40,261 nt of DNA from an uncultured Collinsella sp. Its GTDB lineage: Bacteria > Actinomycetota > Coriobacteriia > Coriobacteriales > Coriobacteriaceae. Shown here one piece after another: positions 1 to 8,194 of the stretch (position 1 is its first letter; every line of letters starts with the position of its first letter). The stretch is taken from the NCBI GenBank assembly GCA_902494555.1, contig CABUTR010000016.1, forward strand, positions 1 through 40,261, written 5' to 3'. Under the pieces are notes generated by a model, which was not told the origin of the DNA, searched no databases, and saw nothing but the letters and a program-made list of their open reading frames with translations. The position numbers and the translations under genes are program-made.

Positions 1-135
1 ACCAAACCGCGTAACCAGCCGACGCTACAAACCCGCCAGAGCGGCAATCTGCCTTTCAACTTCGGTGGCATGACCAGAAGGTCAATGCCGCCTTGTTTCA
101 AGGCACCTTGCTCGCTCTGGCGGGTTTTCGCTGAC
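1..135 (+). repeat. Structured downstream element, family A, copy 1 (truncated by window edge)
   Basis: This is a palindromic intergenic element cut by the left edge of the window. Reading on the plus strand it starts inside a hairpin (ACCAAACCGCGTAACC, 1-16). The conserved linker CCGACGCTACAAAC follows, then a long hairpin with arms CCCGCCAGAGCG and CGCTCTGGCGGG. Internal loops contain AATCT opposite ACCTT, and the apical stem carries GACC/GGTC. It closely matches the reverse complement of 27602-27749 and has the same architecture as 14457-14603. In the other copies the GTTACG hairpin directly follows a gene stop codon, so a plus-strand gene probably ends just left of position 1. That gene is not visible. 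Confidence 0.7.
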
Positions 136-178
136 TTCGCCAAAGCATCGGCGTTGCCGCTGCTGTTGCCTGTCAGTT

Positions 179-236
179 GTAGTCGTCGGGGACGTTCTTT
201 AATGACTAGTCGTTTAAGAACGTCCCCGATGACTAC
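179..236. repeat. Palindromic repeat (GTAGTC...GACTAC family), copy 1
   Basis: This is a 58-bp near-perfect inverted repeat. The left arm starts GTAGTCGTCGGGGACGTTCT, the right arm is its near complement ending GATGACTAC, and the short loop contains ACTAGT. A second copy in the opposite orientation lies at 27490-27547. At both sites it sits next to a family A element, so the two may move or duplicate together. No gene was found in 136-240. Confidence 0.75.
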
Positions 237-240
237 ACTC

Positions 241-281
241 AAAAACGGCGCCCGTCGGCGATGTTGCCGGCGGGCGCCGTT
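241..281 (-). terminator. Rho-independent terminator after galT
   Basis: A GC-rich stem of about 16 bp (AACGGCGCCCG paired with CGGGCGCCGTT, continued by CGGC/GCCG) closes on a short loop. Read on the minus strand it is followed by TTTTT. It lies 50 bp past the galT stop and is the expected end of the galK-galT transcript. Confidence 0.8.
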
Positions 282-331
282 GTCGTGTGGGCGGTTATGT
301 CGTGGTCGCTGATGAGGCTCGAACCCGTATG

Positions 332-1960
332 CTATAGCGAGTCGATAAAGCGCTGCTGGGCGGCGCGGCCGGCTTCGTCCCATTTAAAGACGCCGGCGTT
401 GTCGAGCACGTGGCCAAACACCACGCCGACCTCCTCGTGCAGGATATCGATGGCGTTATCCGCCGTAAGCTCGTCGGCGCGGCGGGCAAAAACATCCTCG
501 GCCCACGCGGCATGGCTGCGGCAAAGATCATCGCCCTCGAGCGCGCTGGCAAGGTCGTAGCTGGCGTCGACCTTGGCTGCTAGCAGATGCTCGCGGACAG
601 CGCCGAGCTCGGGAACCAGGCGCGGCGGAAGAATGGCCAGGCCCATGACCTCGATCAGGCCGATGTTCTCCTTCTTAATGTGGTGATACTCGGCATGCGG
701 GTGGAACACGCCCAGCGGATGCTCGTCGGTCGTGATGTTGCAGCGAAGCGCCAGGTAGGCCTCGTAAATCTCGCCGCCGGCGTTGCCGCGGGAGTCAACG
801 CGGCGGATGACGGGCGTCACGGTGTTGTGCGCCACGCCGTCGGCTGTGTGCGCGATAACGCCCACGGACTCATCGGTCCACTCGCGCCATGCCAGGATAA
901 TCTTTTCGGCGGCATCGAGCAGCGCGCCGCGGTCATGCGAGCGCAGGCGCAGCACCGAGAGCGGCCACTGCAGCACGGTACCGCTGACCTGGTCAAAACC
1001 GGGCACGCTAAACTGCGATACCTCGGCGGCATGCATCATGGGGAACTCGTGTGCGCCGCCCTGGAAGTGGTCGTGCGACAAGATCGAGCCGCCCACGATG
1101 GACAGGTCGGCGTTGGAGCCGATGAAGTAATGCGGGAACAGGTCCACAAAGTCGAGCAGGCAGGTCAGGCCCTTGCGGTCGACGTGCATCGGGCGATGCT
1201 CGGAGCTCATAGCAATGCAGTGCTCGTTAAAGTACGCGTACGGGCTGTACTGGAAGCCCCAGCGCTCGCCGTCGAGCTGGATGGGGATTACGCGCAGATT
1301 CTGGCGGGCGGGGTGAGCGCCGCCGTCGGCTGCGGCGGAGCGTCCGGGATACCCCTCGTTTTCGATGCAGAGCTGGCAGGCGGGATACTTCTCGCCCGTG
1401 TTCTTGGCTGCACCTGCCGCGGCGATATCGCGCGGGTCCTTCTCGGGCTTGGACAGGTTGATGGTGATCTCCAGGTCACCCCAGTTGGTGGAAGTGCTCC
1501 ATTTGATGTTGCGCGCGATAGCGGCGCGGCGCACGTAGCCGGCGTCGCAGCACAGGCCGTAGAACCAGTCGGTCGCGGCGCGGGGCTCGTTGACGCCCAT
1601 ACGTCCGTTGAACTCTTCGTTTACAACCGAAGGCCTCGGCATGAGCGCGCCCATGATGCGCATGGCAATGCGGTCGCGGCCCGACGCCGTGTCCTCGGCG
1701 GCGCCGTTGGCAACGGCGGCCTCGGCAAGCGCGGCAAGCGTGCCTTCAAGGTCAAAGTCGGGCAGGGTATCGGGGTGCAAGAGCGAGAGTTTCTCAACCT
1801 GGAGCGCCCAGGCCATATCGAGCGCCGGCCCCGTGGCGCCAATGCACTCCAAAATGGTGTTGTATGCCCAGATGCGATCGTCCTGGCCGATCATCGATCG
1901 GTGGATGGCATATTCGATGAGGCCCTGCGCGGCCTCGCGCACATCAGTCATTACAGCCAT
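332..1960 (-). CDS. galT: UDP-glucose--hexose-1-phosphate uridylyltransferase, class II GalT
   Basis: This is the Leloir-pathway enzyme that exchanges galactose-1-phosphate and UDP-glucose to give glucose-1-phosphate and UDP-galactose in the cytosol. The 542-residue protein has the length and motifs of the class II (Firmicutes-type) family, not the roughly 350-residue class I enzyme. The class II signature appears as DLSIVGGSILSHDHFQGG near residue 290, with Ser where Pro is usual, and the C-terminal half has HPHAEYHHIKKENIGLIE. The gene directly follows galK: the galK stop overlaps the start region. Two starts are possible, ATG at 1960 (MAVMTDV, with AGGGGG about 10 bp upstream) or ATG at 1951, which forms a TAATG overlap with the galK stop. 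Either way translation is probably coupled. It should share the galK promoter and its LacI-type control. Confidence 0.93.
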   Translation of the reverse strand: MAVMTDVREAAQGLIEYAIHRSMIGQDDRIWAYNTILECIGATGPALDMAWALQVEKLSLLHPDTLPDFDLEGTLAALAEAAVANGAAEDTASGRDRIAMRIMGALMPRPSVVNEEFNGRMGVNEPRAATDWFYGLCCDAGYVRRAAIARNIKWSTSTNWGDLEITINLSKPEKDPRDIAAAGAAKNTGEKYPACQLCIENEGYPGRSAAADGGAHPARQNLRVIPIQLDGERWGFQYSPYAYFNEHCIAMSSEHRPMHVDRKGLTCLLDFVDLFPHYFIGSNADLSIVGGSILSHDHFQGGAHEFPMMHAAEVSQFSVPGFDQVSGTVLQWPLSVLRLRSHDRGALLDAAEKIILAWREWTDESVGVIAHTADGVAHNTVTPVIRRVDSRGNAGGEIYEAYLALRCNITTDEHPLGVFHPHAEYHHIKKENIGLIEVMGLAILPPRLVPELGAVREHLLAAKVDASYDLASALEGDDLCRSHAAWAEDVFARRADELTADNAIDILHEEVGVVFGHVLDNAGVFKWDEAGRAAQQRFIDSL

Positions 1961-3156
1961 GCCGCGTAAGCCCCCTTGTCAGAAATCGCGTAGTGGCGGG
2001 CAGAGCCCTCGCCAAGCCAGCCGTTCATCTTGGCAATGAAGGTGTCGACCAGCTCGAGCGGCACGAAGGCCTGGATGGTACCGCCAAAGCCGCCGCCGTG
2101 GATACGAACGGCGCCACGGCCGTCGAGCACATGCTCGGCAAGAGCAAGCGCGTACATGGAAGGCTGCTCGGCACCCAGTTTGGCAACAACATTCTGCAGG
2201 TACATGGCGGAGCTGGCGCCGGACTCACGCGTCAGGACCAGGAACTGGTCAATGTCGCCGGCGTTCAGGGCCGCCCAGCGCTTATCGACCAGGCCGTTCT
2301 CGTACCAGTAATGAACGGCGCGCAGGCAGGCGCGGTCGCCCAGCTTGGCGCGCAGCTCGGGGAGCTTGGCGTCAAAGTCCGCCACGTTTACCTCGCACAG
2401 GCGTGCCTTGCCAAACTCGGCGGCGACGTCCTGCATCTCGCGCGGAACAGCGGCGTAGTCGTCGGTGGCTGCCACATGGTCGGCGCCAACTTTAACGAGC
2501 ACGAGCGCATAGCCGTGATCCTCAAAGTTGAGCTCGAGCTTCTGGGTCTTAGGCTGAGCCTGGTCCTCAAAGTCCATGTAGGCGAGGCCGCCCAGGCACA
2601 CGGCAGCTTGGTCCATCAGACCGCAGGGCTTGCCGTAGTAGTTGTTCTCGGTGCGCTGGCTCATCTGGGCGAGTGCGACGGGTTCAATGGCGGGCGCGCC
2701 CCAGAGCGTCTCCATGGCACGGCCGTACGCGGCCTCGACGGCAGCAGAGCTGGAAAGGCCACCGCCCGAGGGGACGGAGCAGGTGAAGGCGAAGTCGAAG
2801 CCCTTGGGCTCAACACCAAGCGCTGCGACCTCATGGGCCATACCGCGCACGAGGCTTGCGGACGTGCCCTTCTCGGACTCCTGAATATCCAGCGTGTTGA
2901 GCGTGATCTCAAACGTAGGATAGCCCTCGTCGGCGACGCGAATCTTGTTGGAATCGGTTGCCACGGCGATGCCGTCAACGGCGACATCGAGCGAGCCGGC
3001 GATAACGTGACCGCCCTCGTGATCGGTGTGATTGCCGCTGATCTCGGAGCGGCCGGGCGCGTGCACATAGAGCACCTGGCGGTCGCCGATGGGGCCAAAC
3101 TCCTCCTCAAACAGCTTGGTGAGCGTGGCGAATGTCTTTTCGTCGGGGGTGGTCAT
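1951..3156 (-). CDS. galK: Galactokinase
   Basis: This GHMP-family kinase phosphorylates galactose to galactose-1-phosphate. I place the start at ATG 3156 (MTTPDEKTF, 401 residues), because AAGGAAAGGACT lies just upstream; the open frame runs further up but that part overlaps the operator region. The sugar-binding signature near residue 35 reads PGRSEISGNHTDHEGG. The GHMP phosphate loop is PSGGGLSSSAA near residue 130, and there is a C-terminal GGGFGG motif. The signature differs from the textbook GRxNLIGEHTDY: the Glu-His pair is Asn-His here. I recall this variant in galactokinases of gut anaerobes, so it need not mean loss of activity, but substrate range is not proven. It is first in the galK-galT operon and divergent from the LacI-type regulator. 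Confidence 0.9.
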   Translation of the reverse strand: MTTPDEKTFATLTKLFEEEFGPIGDRQVLYVHAPGRSEISGNHTDHEGGHVIAGSLDVAVDGIAVATDSNKIRVADEGYPTFEITLNTLDIQESEKGTSASLVRGMAHEVAALGVEPKGFDFAFTCSVPSGGGLSSSAAVEAAYGRAMETLWGAPAIEPVALAQMSQRTENNYYGKPCGLMDQAAVCLGGLAYMDFEDQAQPKTQKLELNFEDHGYALVLVKVGADHVAATDDYAAVPREMQDVAAEFGKARLCEVNVADFDAKLPELRAKLGDRACLRAVHYWYENGLVDKRWAALNAGDIDQFLVLTRESGASSAMYLQNVVAKLGAEQPSMYALALAEHVLDGRGAVRIHGGGFGGTIQAFVPLELVDTFIAKMNGWLGEGSARHYAISDKGAYAAWL

Positions 3157-3494
3157 GGGAGTCCTTTCCTTGGCGCGCACGGGTGAGTTTTGCGTCGTTA
3201 TGAGTACGTTAACAACTTGAAGCGGCATGAATCACGTGTTCACGATGCCGCACGTTACGGGCTATGTTAACGTACTCATAACACATCGCTTGTCACTTTT
3301 TGAGAATCTGGTAATCGGTAGAAATGCAGCCGTGAACGGTACTGCCGTATGGACTTATAAAGCAGAAGAGATGCAGATAGAAAAAGTAGAGTACGTTAAC
3401 ATGCGTCCGACGATAGCGGGCTTCGGCGCGGGGTGTATTTCTGCCCGGGCCGGCATGCACGCTATTCAGATCTCGCAAGGGTGAAGGTGATCCT
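3157..3494. promoter_or_regulatory. galK / LacI-regulator divergent control region with three operator-like sites
   Basis: This 338-bp gene-free stretch holds a perfect 18-bp inverted repeat: GTTATGAGTACGTTAACA at 3197-3214 and its exact complement at 3265-3282. A third site, GAGTACGTTAACA, lies at 3389-3401, about 95 bp before the regulator start. Each site contains TGAGTACGTTAACA or a close variant, a half-symmetric 14-mer with central CG, typical of LacI-family operators. Between the pair is another dyad (GCGGCAT ... ATGCCGC, 3222-3253). The layout suggests looping repression of galK and autoregulation of the regulator. Confidence 0.75.
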
Positions 3495-4526
3495 GTGGCA
3501 AGGCTCCCGTCCAACGATACCAGTTCGCGTCCGGTCTCCATGGCCGACGTCGCCCGCGCTGCTGGCGTTTCGCAGCAGACGGTTTCGCGCGTCGCCAACG
3601 GCTTGCCCAACGTTAACGAGCAGACACGTCAGCGCGTGCAGGCCACTATGCAAGAACTCGGCTTCCGTCCGAGTTATGCCGGTCGCTCGCTGCGCGACGG
3701 CCGTTACCATTCGGTCGGTCTGTGCGTCAACGATGTCACCAAGTTTGGCAACCTTTCAATGATCGACGGCATCGCCAGTGCTGCTCGCGAGCATAATTGC
3801 GCCATCACGCTGGTCGAGATGTCCAAGACCGAGGAATTCTCGCTTGCCGAGGCCACGCGTCGTATGGCCGCGCTGCCCGTGGACGGCATCATTATCGGCA
3901 TGAGTCGCATGGCACCCGATTTTGAGACGTTTGATCCACTGCCGGGCATTGGCACGGTCATCGTTACCATGTACGCGCATCCGCGCGTGACCACGGTCGA
4001 TTCCGACCATTACGGCTGCTCGCTGTTGCTCATGGATCATCTGTTTGAGCTGGGACACGAGCAGATTCGCTATATTGGCGGCCCGTCGTTCTCGGTCGAC
4101 GAACAATTTCGTCGCGCCGGTTGGCAGGATGCACTCGAGCGTAAGCACATTAAGCCGCAGGCGCCGCTCAAGGGCGATTGGTCTGCCAACAGCGGTTACG
4201 AGGCCGGCAGATATCTGGCCGAGCACGACCGCACCATGACGGCGATTTACGCGGCAAACGACCAAATGGCAAACGGTGCCATCGCCGCGCTGCGCGATAG
4301 CGGCTTGCGCGTGCCCGAGGACGTGAGCGTGGTGGGCGTCGATGACTCGCTCGACGACTTTGTCGCACATAACGAGCTCACGACCGTGCGATTCGATCTG
4401 CATCAGCGTGGGCGCGAGGTGTTCGAGCATGCGGTTCCCGAGGCGGGTACGGCGGGCAAAACCGTTGCCATTCGTATTCCCGGCCAGCTCATCATTCGAC
4501 ATAGCACGGCGATACCGCGCTCATAG
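3495..4526 (+). CDS. LacI-family transcriptional regulator, probable galactose regulator
   Basis: This 343-residue protein has an N-terminal LacI helix-turn-helix (VSMADVARAAGVSQQTVSRV, about residues 14-33), the hinge region, and a periplasmic-binding-protein-like effector domain from about residue 65 (VGLCVNDVTKFGN ... DGIIIGMS ... YAANDQMANGAIAAL ... VSVVGVDDS). The start is GTG at 3495, with AAGGTGAT upstream. It is divergent from galK-galT and three LacI-type operator sites lie between them, so it most likely represses the galactose genes and itself and responds to a galactose-related sugar. The effector is inferred from context only. No terminator is obvious after it. Confidence 0.88.
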   Translation: MARLPSNDTSSRPVSMADVARAAGVSQQTVSRVANGLPNVNEQTRQRVQATMQELGFRPSYAGRSLRDGRYHSVGLCVNDVTKFGNLSMIDGIASAAREHNCAITLVEMSKTEEFSLAEATRRMAALPVDGIIIGMSRMAPDFETFDPLPGIGTVIVTMYAHPRVTTVDSDHYGCSLLLMDHLFELGHEQIRYIGGPSFSVDEQFRRAGWQDALERKHIKPQAPLKGDWSANSGYEAGRYLAEHDRTMTAIYAANDQMANGAIAALRDSGLRVPEDVSVVGVDDSLDDFVAHNELTTVRFDLHQRGREVFEHAVPEAGTAGKTVAIRIPGQLIIRHSTAIPRS

Positions 4527-4655
4527 TTTGTGCTGGTAAACGGCGATTTATCGCATTTCAATAACAATCGGTAAGGATGCCGGCAGATAACAGTTGGAAT
4601 GCTGCCGAGTGCTATGATAGACGGGTTATTTTGTCTATCTAGGAGGCTTTGCCTG

Positions 4656-5816
4656 ATGGAGATCACCAAGGATATCCGCTACGTTGGCGTCGACGATCAC
4701 GACATTGACCTGTTCGAGGGCCAGTACGATGTGTCCGAGAACGGTATGGCATACAACAGCTACGTTATCTTGGGCGAAAAGATCGCCGTCGCCGATTCAG
4801 TCGACGGCGGTTTTGTCGACGAGTGGCTCGGCAACCTCGAGGCCGCGCTCGATGGACGTACGCCCGACTACCTGGTTATCCATCACATGGAGCCTGATCA
4901 CTCTGCTGGCATCGCCGCCTTTATGGAGCGCTACCCCCAGGCACAGATAGTGGCCAGCATGGGCGCCTTCCGCATGATGGTCAACTACTTTGGCACCGAC
5001 TACCCCGAGCGCAAGATGGTCGTCAAAGAGGGCGACGTGCTCGACCTGGGTGGCCACAGCCTAACGTTTATCGGCGCCCCCAACGTGCACTGGCCCGAGG
5101 TGATCTTCTCCTACGAGTCCACCGACAAGGTGCTCTTTAGTGCCGACGGCTTTGGCAAGTTCGGCGCCAACGACATCGAGGACCCGGAAGGCTGGGCTTG
5201 CGAAGCGCGCCGCTACTACTTTGGCATCGTCGGTAAGTTCGGCAAATTCGTGCAGACCGTGCTCAAGAAGGCCGCCGATCTGGATATCCAGATCATCTGT
5301 CCGCTCCATGGTCCTGTTCTTACCGAGAATCTGGGCTATTACCTCGACACCTACAACACCTGGTCGAGCTATCAGCCCGAGGACGAGGGCATCACGATTG
5401 CCTATGCGAGCGTGTACGGCCATCTGAAGGCCGCCGTTGAGGAGCTTGCATCTGCGCTCGAGGCCCGCGGCCAGAAGGTTTCCGTCTTTGACTTGGCTCG
5501 CGACGACATGGCCGAGGCCGTTGAGGATGCGTTCCGCTATGACCGTCTGGTGCTCGCCTCCATCACCTATCAGGGTGAGATCTTCCCGTTCATGAGCACC
5601 TTTATCCACACGCTTGCCGAGCACGCCTATCAGAACCGTACGGTGGCGCTCGTTGAGGCCGGCTCCTGGGCGCCCACCGCTGCCAAGGTTATGACCAAGG
5701 AGCTCGAGGGCATGAAGGACATCACCCTGGCGCAGAACAAGGTGACCGTGCTGGGTTCGCTCAACGACGCCTCGCGCGCTCAGATCGAGGTTCTCGCCGA
5801 CGAGCTGTCCAAGTAG
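4656..5816 (+). CDS. Flavodiiron protein (A-type flavoprotein, O2/NO reductase)
   Basis: This cytosolic protein of the FprA/ROO family reduces oxygen to water, or nitric oxide to N2O, protecting anaerobes. I start it at ATG 4656 (MEITKDIRYV, 386 residues), preceded by AGGAGG. The N-terminal metallo-beta-lactamase-like domain carries the di-iron ligands H77-x-E79-x-D81-H82, H145, D164 and H218. A flavodoxin-like domain from about residue 246 to the end has an FMN-loop region (AYASVYGHLKAA) and SITYQGEIFPFM. The gene stands alone with its own terminator and no rubredoxin partner beside it. The short C-terminus lacks any fused rubredoxin or flavin reductase domain, so the electron donor must be encoded elsewhere. 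O2 versus NO preference cannot be read from the sequence. Confidence 0.92.
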   Translation: MEITKDIRYVGVDDHDIDLFEGQYDVSENGMAYNSYVILGEKIAVADSVDGGFVDEWLGNLEAALDGRTPDYLVIHHMEPDHSAGIAAFMERYPQAQIVASMGAFRMMVNYFGTDYPERKMVVKEGDVLDLGGHSLTFIGAPNVHWPEVIFSYESTDKVLFSADGFGKFGANDIEDPEGWACEARRYYFGIVGKFGKFVQTVLKKAADLDIQIICPLHGPVLTENLGYYLDTYNTWSSYQPEDEGITIAYASVYGHLKAAVEELASALEARGQKVSVFDLARDDMAEAVEDAFRYDRLVLASITYQGEIFPFMSTFIHTLAEHAYQNRTVALVEAGSWAPTAAKVMTKELEGMKDITLAQNKVTVLGSLNDASRAQIEVLADELSK

Positions 5817-5839
5817 CGACACATTCACTTCTGATGCTC

Positions 5840-5877
5840 AACCACCACAAAGGAGACCTTTGTGGTGGTTTTTGTTT
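5840..5877 (+). terminator. Rho-independent terminator after the flavodiiron gene
   Basis: A 14-bp stem, AACCACCACAAAGG with CCTTTGTGGTGGTT and an AGA loop, is followed by TTTTTGTTT. It starts about 23 bp past the stop. The convergent deoR gene ends at 5876, so the structure may serve both directions. Confidence 0.9.
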
Positions 5878-6679
5878 AAGCGCCGGCGATGAGGAGATTT
5901 GGGCGGGCGTTGTCGACGATCTCGGCGATTGAGGTGGCGACGGCATTATCGGGGTCGCTGTCCATCACGATGGAGTCGACGTCGGCGAGTTCGGCAAAGC
6001 GGTACATGCCGCGTCCGTTAACCTTGCTGGCGTCCATGAGGGCGACGCTTTGACGGGCGGCACCGACCATAGCCGCTTTGGTCTCGGCCATCTGGGGAAA
6101 GTCGGTCGTAAAGCCGCAGCTGGGGACAAAGGCGCCGGGGCACATGACGGCCAGATCGGCATGGACCATTTGGAGCGCCTGCATAGTGAGCGGTCCGTAC
6201 AAATAACGATGGCCTTTGCGCAGCGCCCCGCCCAGCATGACGACATCGACTGAGGGCATGCTCTCGTCGATGTAATCGGCAATGGTAATGTCGGCCGTGA
6301 TGACGGTGATGCCGTCGCGCTGGTCGAGCAGGCGGACAAATTCGAGCGCCGTGGTGCCCGAGTCGACGAGCAACGTGTCGCCGTCATTGACGAGCTCGAT
6401 GGCGCTTTGTGCGATGGCCTGCTTGGCGGCGACATTGACGTTGATGCGGCGATCCTGCGTGGAAACGGTCAGGCGTTTGTGGAGCGATACGGCACCGCCA
6501 TGCGTGCGGCGCAGCTTGCCTGCTTCGGCGAGCGCGTCCAGGTCGGCGCGGGCGGTGACGGAGGACACGCCAAAGGTCTGGGCGATTTCTGCTACCTGCA
6601 CCGAGGCATTATGATCGAGCATCTCCATGATGGCGGAACGACGCTCGTCGGCGAAAGCTCGGGTTGTTGCGTGGGCCAT
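5876..6679 (-). CDS. DeoR-family sugar-phosphate-responsive transcriptional regulator
   Basis: The 267-residue protein has an N-terminal DeoR-type winged helix-turn-helix (DERRSAIMEMLDHN, then VQVAEIAQTFGVSSVTARAD and LRRTHGGAV, residues 10-64) and a DeoR C-terminal sensor domain of ISOCOT type. The sensor shows VDSGTTALEF, ITADITIADY and MLGGALRKGHRYLYGP. The start at ATG 6679 has GGAG six bases upstream. It is divergent from the class II aldolase gene at 7015, with a 335-bp AT-rich gap. DeoR members usually repress sugar catabolic genes and respond to a phosphorylated sugar, so control of the aldolase is plausible but inferred from position only. Confidence 0.88.
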   Translation of the reverse strand: MAHATTRAFADERRSAIMEMLDHNASVQVAEIAQTFGVSSVTARADLDALAEAGKLRRTHGGAVSLHKRLTVSTQDRRINVNVAAKQAIAQSAIELVNDGDTLLVDSGTTALEFVRLLDQRDGITVITADITIADYIDESMPSVDVVMLGGALRKGHRYLYGPLTMQALQMVHADLAVMCPGAFVPSCGFTTDFPQMAETKAAMVGAARQSVALMDASKVNGRGMYRFAELADVDSIVMDSDPDNAVATSIAEIVDNARPNLLIAGA

Positions 6680-7014
6680 ATCTGCTCCATCATCGTCTGA
6701 AATTTGCAGGAATTGTGTTGACTCTATTTTCGTTCATTTTCTTTTTGAGTAAGAAAACACCTTTCGATTACTTATCTTTTCTATAAAAGAAAGACGCTGA
6801 ACGCCCAAAATTCAATATCGAACATGTTCACTCGGCTCAAATTTCTTCCGTTTGCTTTTCAAAAATGACTGTATTGACCTGCATGGGCTCAATATCTCGC
6901 ACGTGCAAAGCTGCTGAATTTCATACAATGAGCGCAGCAAAATGCAAGGTAAAACGCCTTGTGAACAACTACGCCCGATGTCCAGATGCGGGCGAGGGAG
7001 AGGAGCAAACGCTC
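6680..7014. promoter_or_regulatory. deoR / fba divergent control region
   Basis: This 335-bp gap is strikingly AT-rich between 6717 and 6860 compared with its neighbours. It holds repeated pyrimidine-rich motifs of one type: TTTTCGTTCATTTTC near 6728, TTTCGATTACTTATC near 6763, and TTTCTTCCGTTTGC near 6843. DeoR-family proteins often bind such direct repeats. TTGACT near 6718 could be a -35 box, but I see no convincing -10 at the right spacing. No small gene is evident. Confidence 0.4.
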
Positions 7015-7872
7015 ATGGCACTTGTTACCACCGAAAAGATGCTCAAGGACGCTCAGGCCGGCCACTACGCCGTCGGCGCTTTCAACGTCGAGAACCTCGA
7101 GTTTGTTATGGCCGTTCTGGCCGCTGCCGAGGAGACCAAGTCCCCCGTCATCATGCAGACCACCCCGGGCACCATCAAGACCGCTGGTCTGGACTACTTC
7201 TACGGCATGGTCAAGGCTGCCGCCGAGCGCGCTTCCGTGCCCGTTGCCCTGCACCTCGATCACGGCGATGGCTATGACCGCTGCATGCAGGCTTTCCGCA
7301 CGGGCTACACCTCTGTCATGATCGACGGTTCGCACGAGTCCTTCGAGGACAACATCGCCCTGACCAAGTCCGTCGCCGACGCTGGCCGCGCCATGGGCGT
7401 GCCCGTCGAGGCCGAGCTCGGTAAGGTTGGCGGCAAGGAGGACGACGGTCCCGCGGTTGAGGGCGAGAGCCCCTACACCGATCCTGCCGAGGCCAAGGAG
7501 TTCGTCGAGCGCACTGGCTGCACCTCGCTGGCTATCGGCGTTGGTACCAGCCACGGCGTGTACACGAGCGATCCGCACATCGAGCAGTCCGTGGTCAAGG
7601 CCATCCGCGATGCCGTCGACGTGCCGCTGGTCCTGCACGGCACCTCCGGTGTGCCCGATGAGCAGGTTGCCGAGGCTGTGAAGAACGGCATCTGCAAGGT
7701 TAACTACGCCACCGAGCTGCGTCAGGCCTACACCAAGGGCTTCATGGCCTACATGGCCGAGAACCCTGCCTGCTTCGATCCCAAGAAGCCGGCCAAGGAG
7801 GGCATGCGTGAGATCACCGAGCTGGTTAAGATCCGCATGACCAACCTCAACTCTGTGGGCAAAGCAGAGTAA
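7015..7872 (+). CDS. fba: Class II fructose-bisphosphate aldolase
   Basis: This zinc enzyme cleaves fructose-1,6-bisphosphate (or a related ketose bisphosphate) to two triose phosphates in glycolysis. I start it at ATG 7015 (MALVTTEKMLKDAQAG, 285 residues), with AGAGGAG upstream; the open frame extends to 6865 but without family similarity. Motifs include FNVENLE near residue 25, HLDHGDGYD near residue 82 (zinc and catalytic Asp region), IDGSHESFEDN, LVLHGTSG and VNYATELRQA. The length fits the FbaA/GatY/KbaY superfamily. Fructose-bisphosphate versus tagatose-bisphosphate specificity cannot be settled here. As the aldolase is next to a DeoR regulator and is monocistronic, a central glycolytic role is likeliest. 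Confidence 0.9.
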   Translation: MALVTTEKMLKDAQAGHYAVGAFNVENLEFVMAVLAAAEETKSPVIMQTTPGTIKTAGLDYFYGMVKAAAERASVPVALHLDHGDGYDRCMQAFRTGYTSVMIDGSHESFEDNIALTKSVADAGRAMGVPVEAELGKVGGKEDDGPAVEGESPYTDPAEAKEFVERTGCTSLAIGVGTSHGVYTSDPHIEQSVVKAIRDAVDVPLVLHGTSGVPDEQVAEAVKNGICKVNYATELRQAYTKGFMAYMAENPACFDPKKPAKEGMREITELVKIRMTNLNSVGKAE

Positions 7873-7905
7873 CAGCAAGGGTACTCCGACTCGCTACATA
7901 TCCCG

Positions 7906-8030
7906 GGGAGGGACGAGGGCTTAGTTCCCCAATCGTCCTCGGGCATGCAAAAAGCCTCGCTGCGCACTTCGTGCGGCGAGGCTTTTTGCCCCCTGCGGAA
8001 AGATTGGAGAACTAAGCCCTCGTCCCTCCC
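7906..8030 (+). repeat. Structured 3' element, family B, copy 1 (also the likely fba terminator)
   Basis: This long nested hairpin begins 33 bp after the fba stop. The outer arms pair perfectly over 22 bp (from GGGAGGGACGAGGGC at 7906 and ending GCCCTCGTCCCTCCC at 8030), then CCAATC/GATTGG. The inner hairpin at 7947-7989 has 20-bp arms around CTTCG. Between the two helices lie CGTCCTCG on the left and CTGCGGAA on the right, a pair that recurs at 39101-39126. The inner hairpin recurs at 39221-39263 with two compensated base-pair changes. It probably terminates fba and may be a processed RNA or a mobile palindrome. Confidence 0.75.
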
Positions 8031-8051
8031 AGGTTGATCTACTCGAGGTCG

Positions 8052-8178
8052 TCGCCCTTGTGGCGTTAGGTCTGAAAATAATAAGAAGCCTTCGCGCTGC
8101 GGAATGATTTTGGAAACTAAGTACGGGGACCCGCCCAAACCGTCCTGCTCAATCGCCCTTGTGGTGTTGGGGCTGAAA
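8052..8178 (+). repeat. Degenerate family B remnant bracketed by 26-bp direct repeats
   Basis: Two direct repeats (TCGCCCTTGTGG...CTGAAA, 8052-8077 and 8153-8178, three mismatches) flank a stretch with GCGCTGCGGAATGATT and GGAAACTAAG. That stretch matches the right half of the family B element just upstream (7994-8014). It looks like a duplicated, decayed copy. Together with the preceding element it accounts for the gene-free 7873-8194. Confidence 0.55.
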
Positions 8179-8194
8179 GGGTGGGACGCGTGGG

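Noticed and set aside
587..1969. Long plus-strand frame opposite galT (460 codons), and similar long frames opposite galK, ptcA, both deiminases, pfl and the exporter genes
   Set aside because: These are antisense shadows caused by GC-rich codon use; the minus- or plus-strand partner has clear family motifs.
8041..8194. Possible tRNA or small RNA in the repeat-rich gap before the HAD gene
   Set aside because: No cloverleaf or anticodon arm could be folded; the content is explained by direct repeats and a decayed family B copy.
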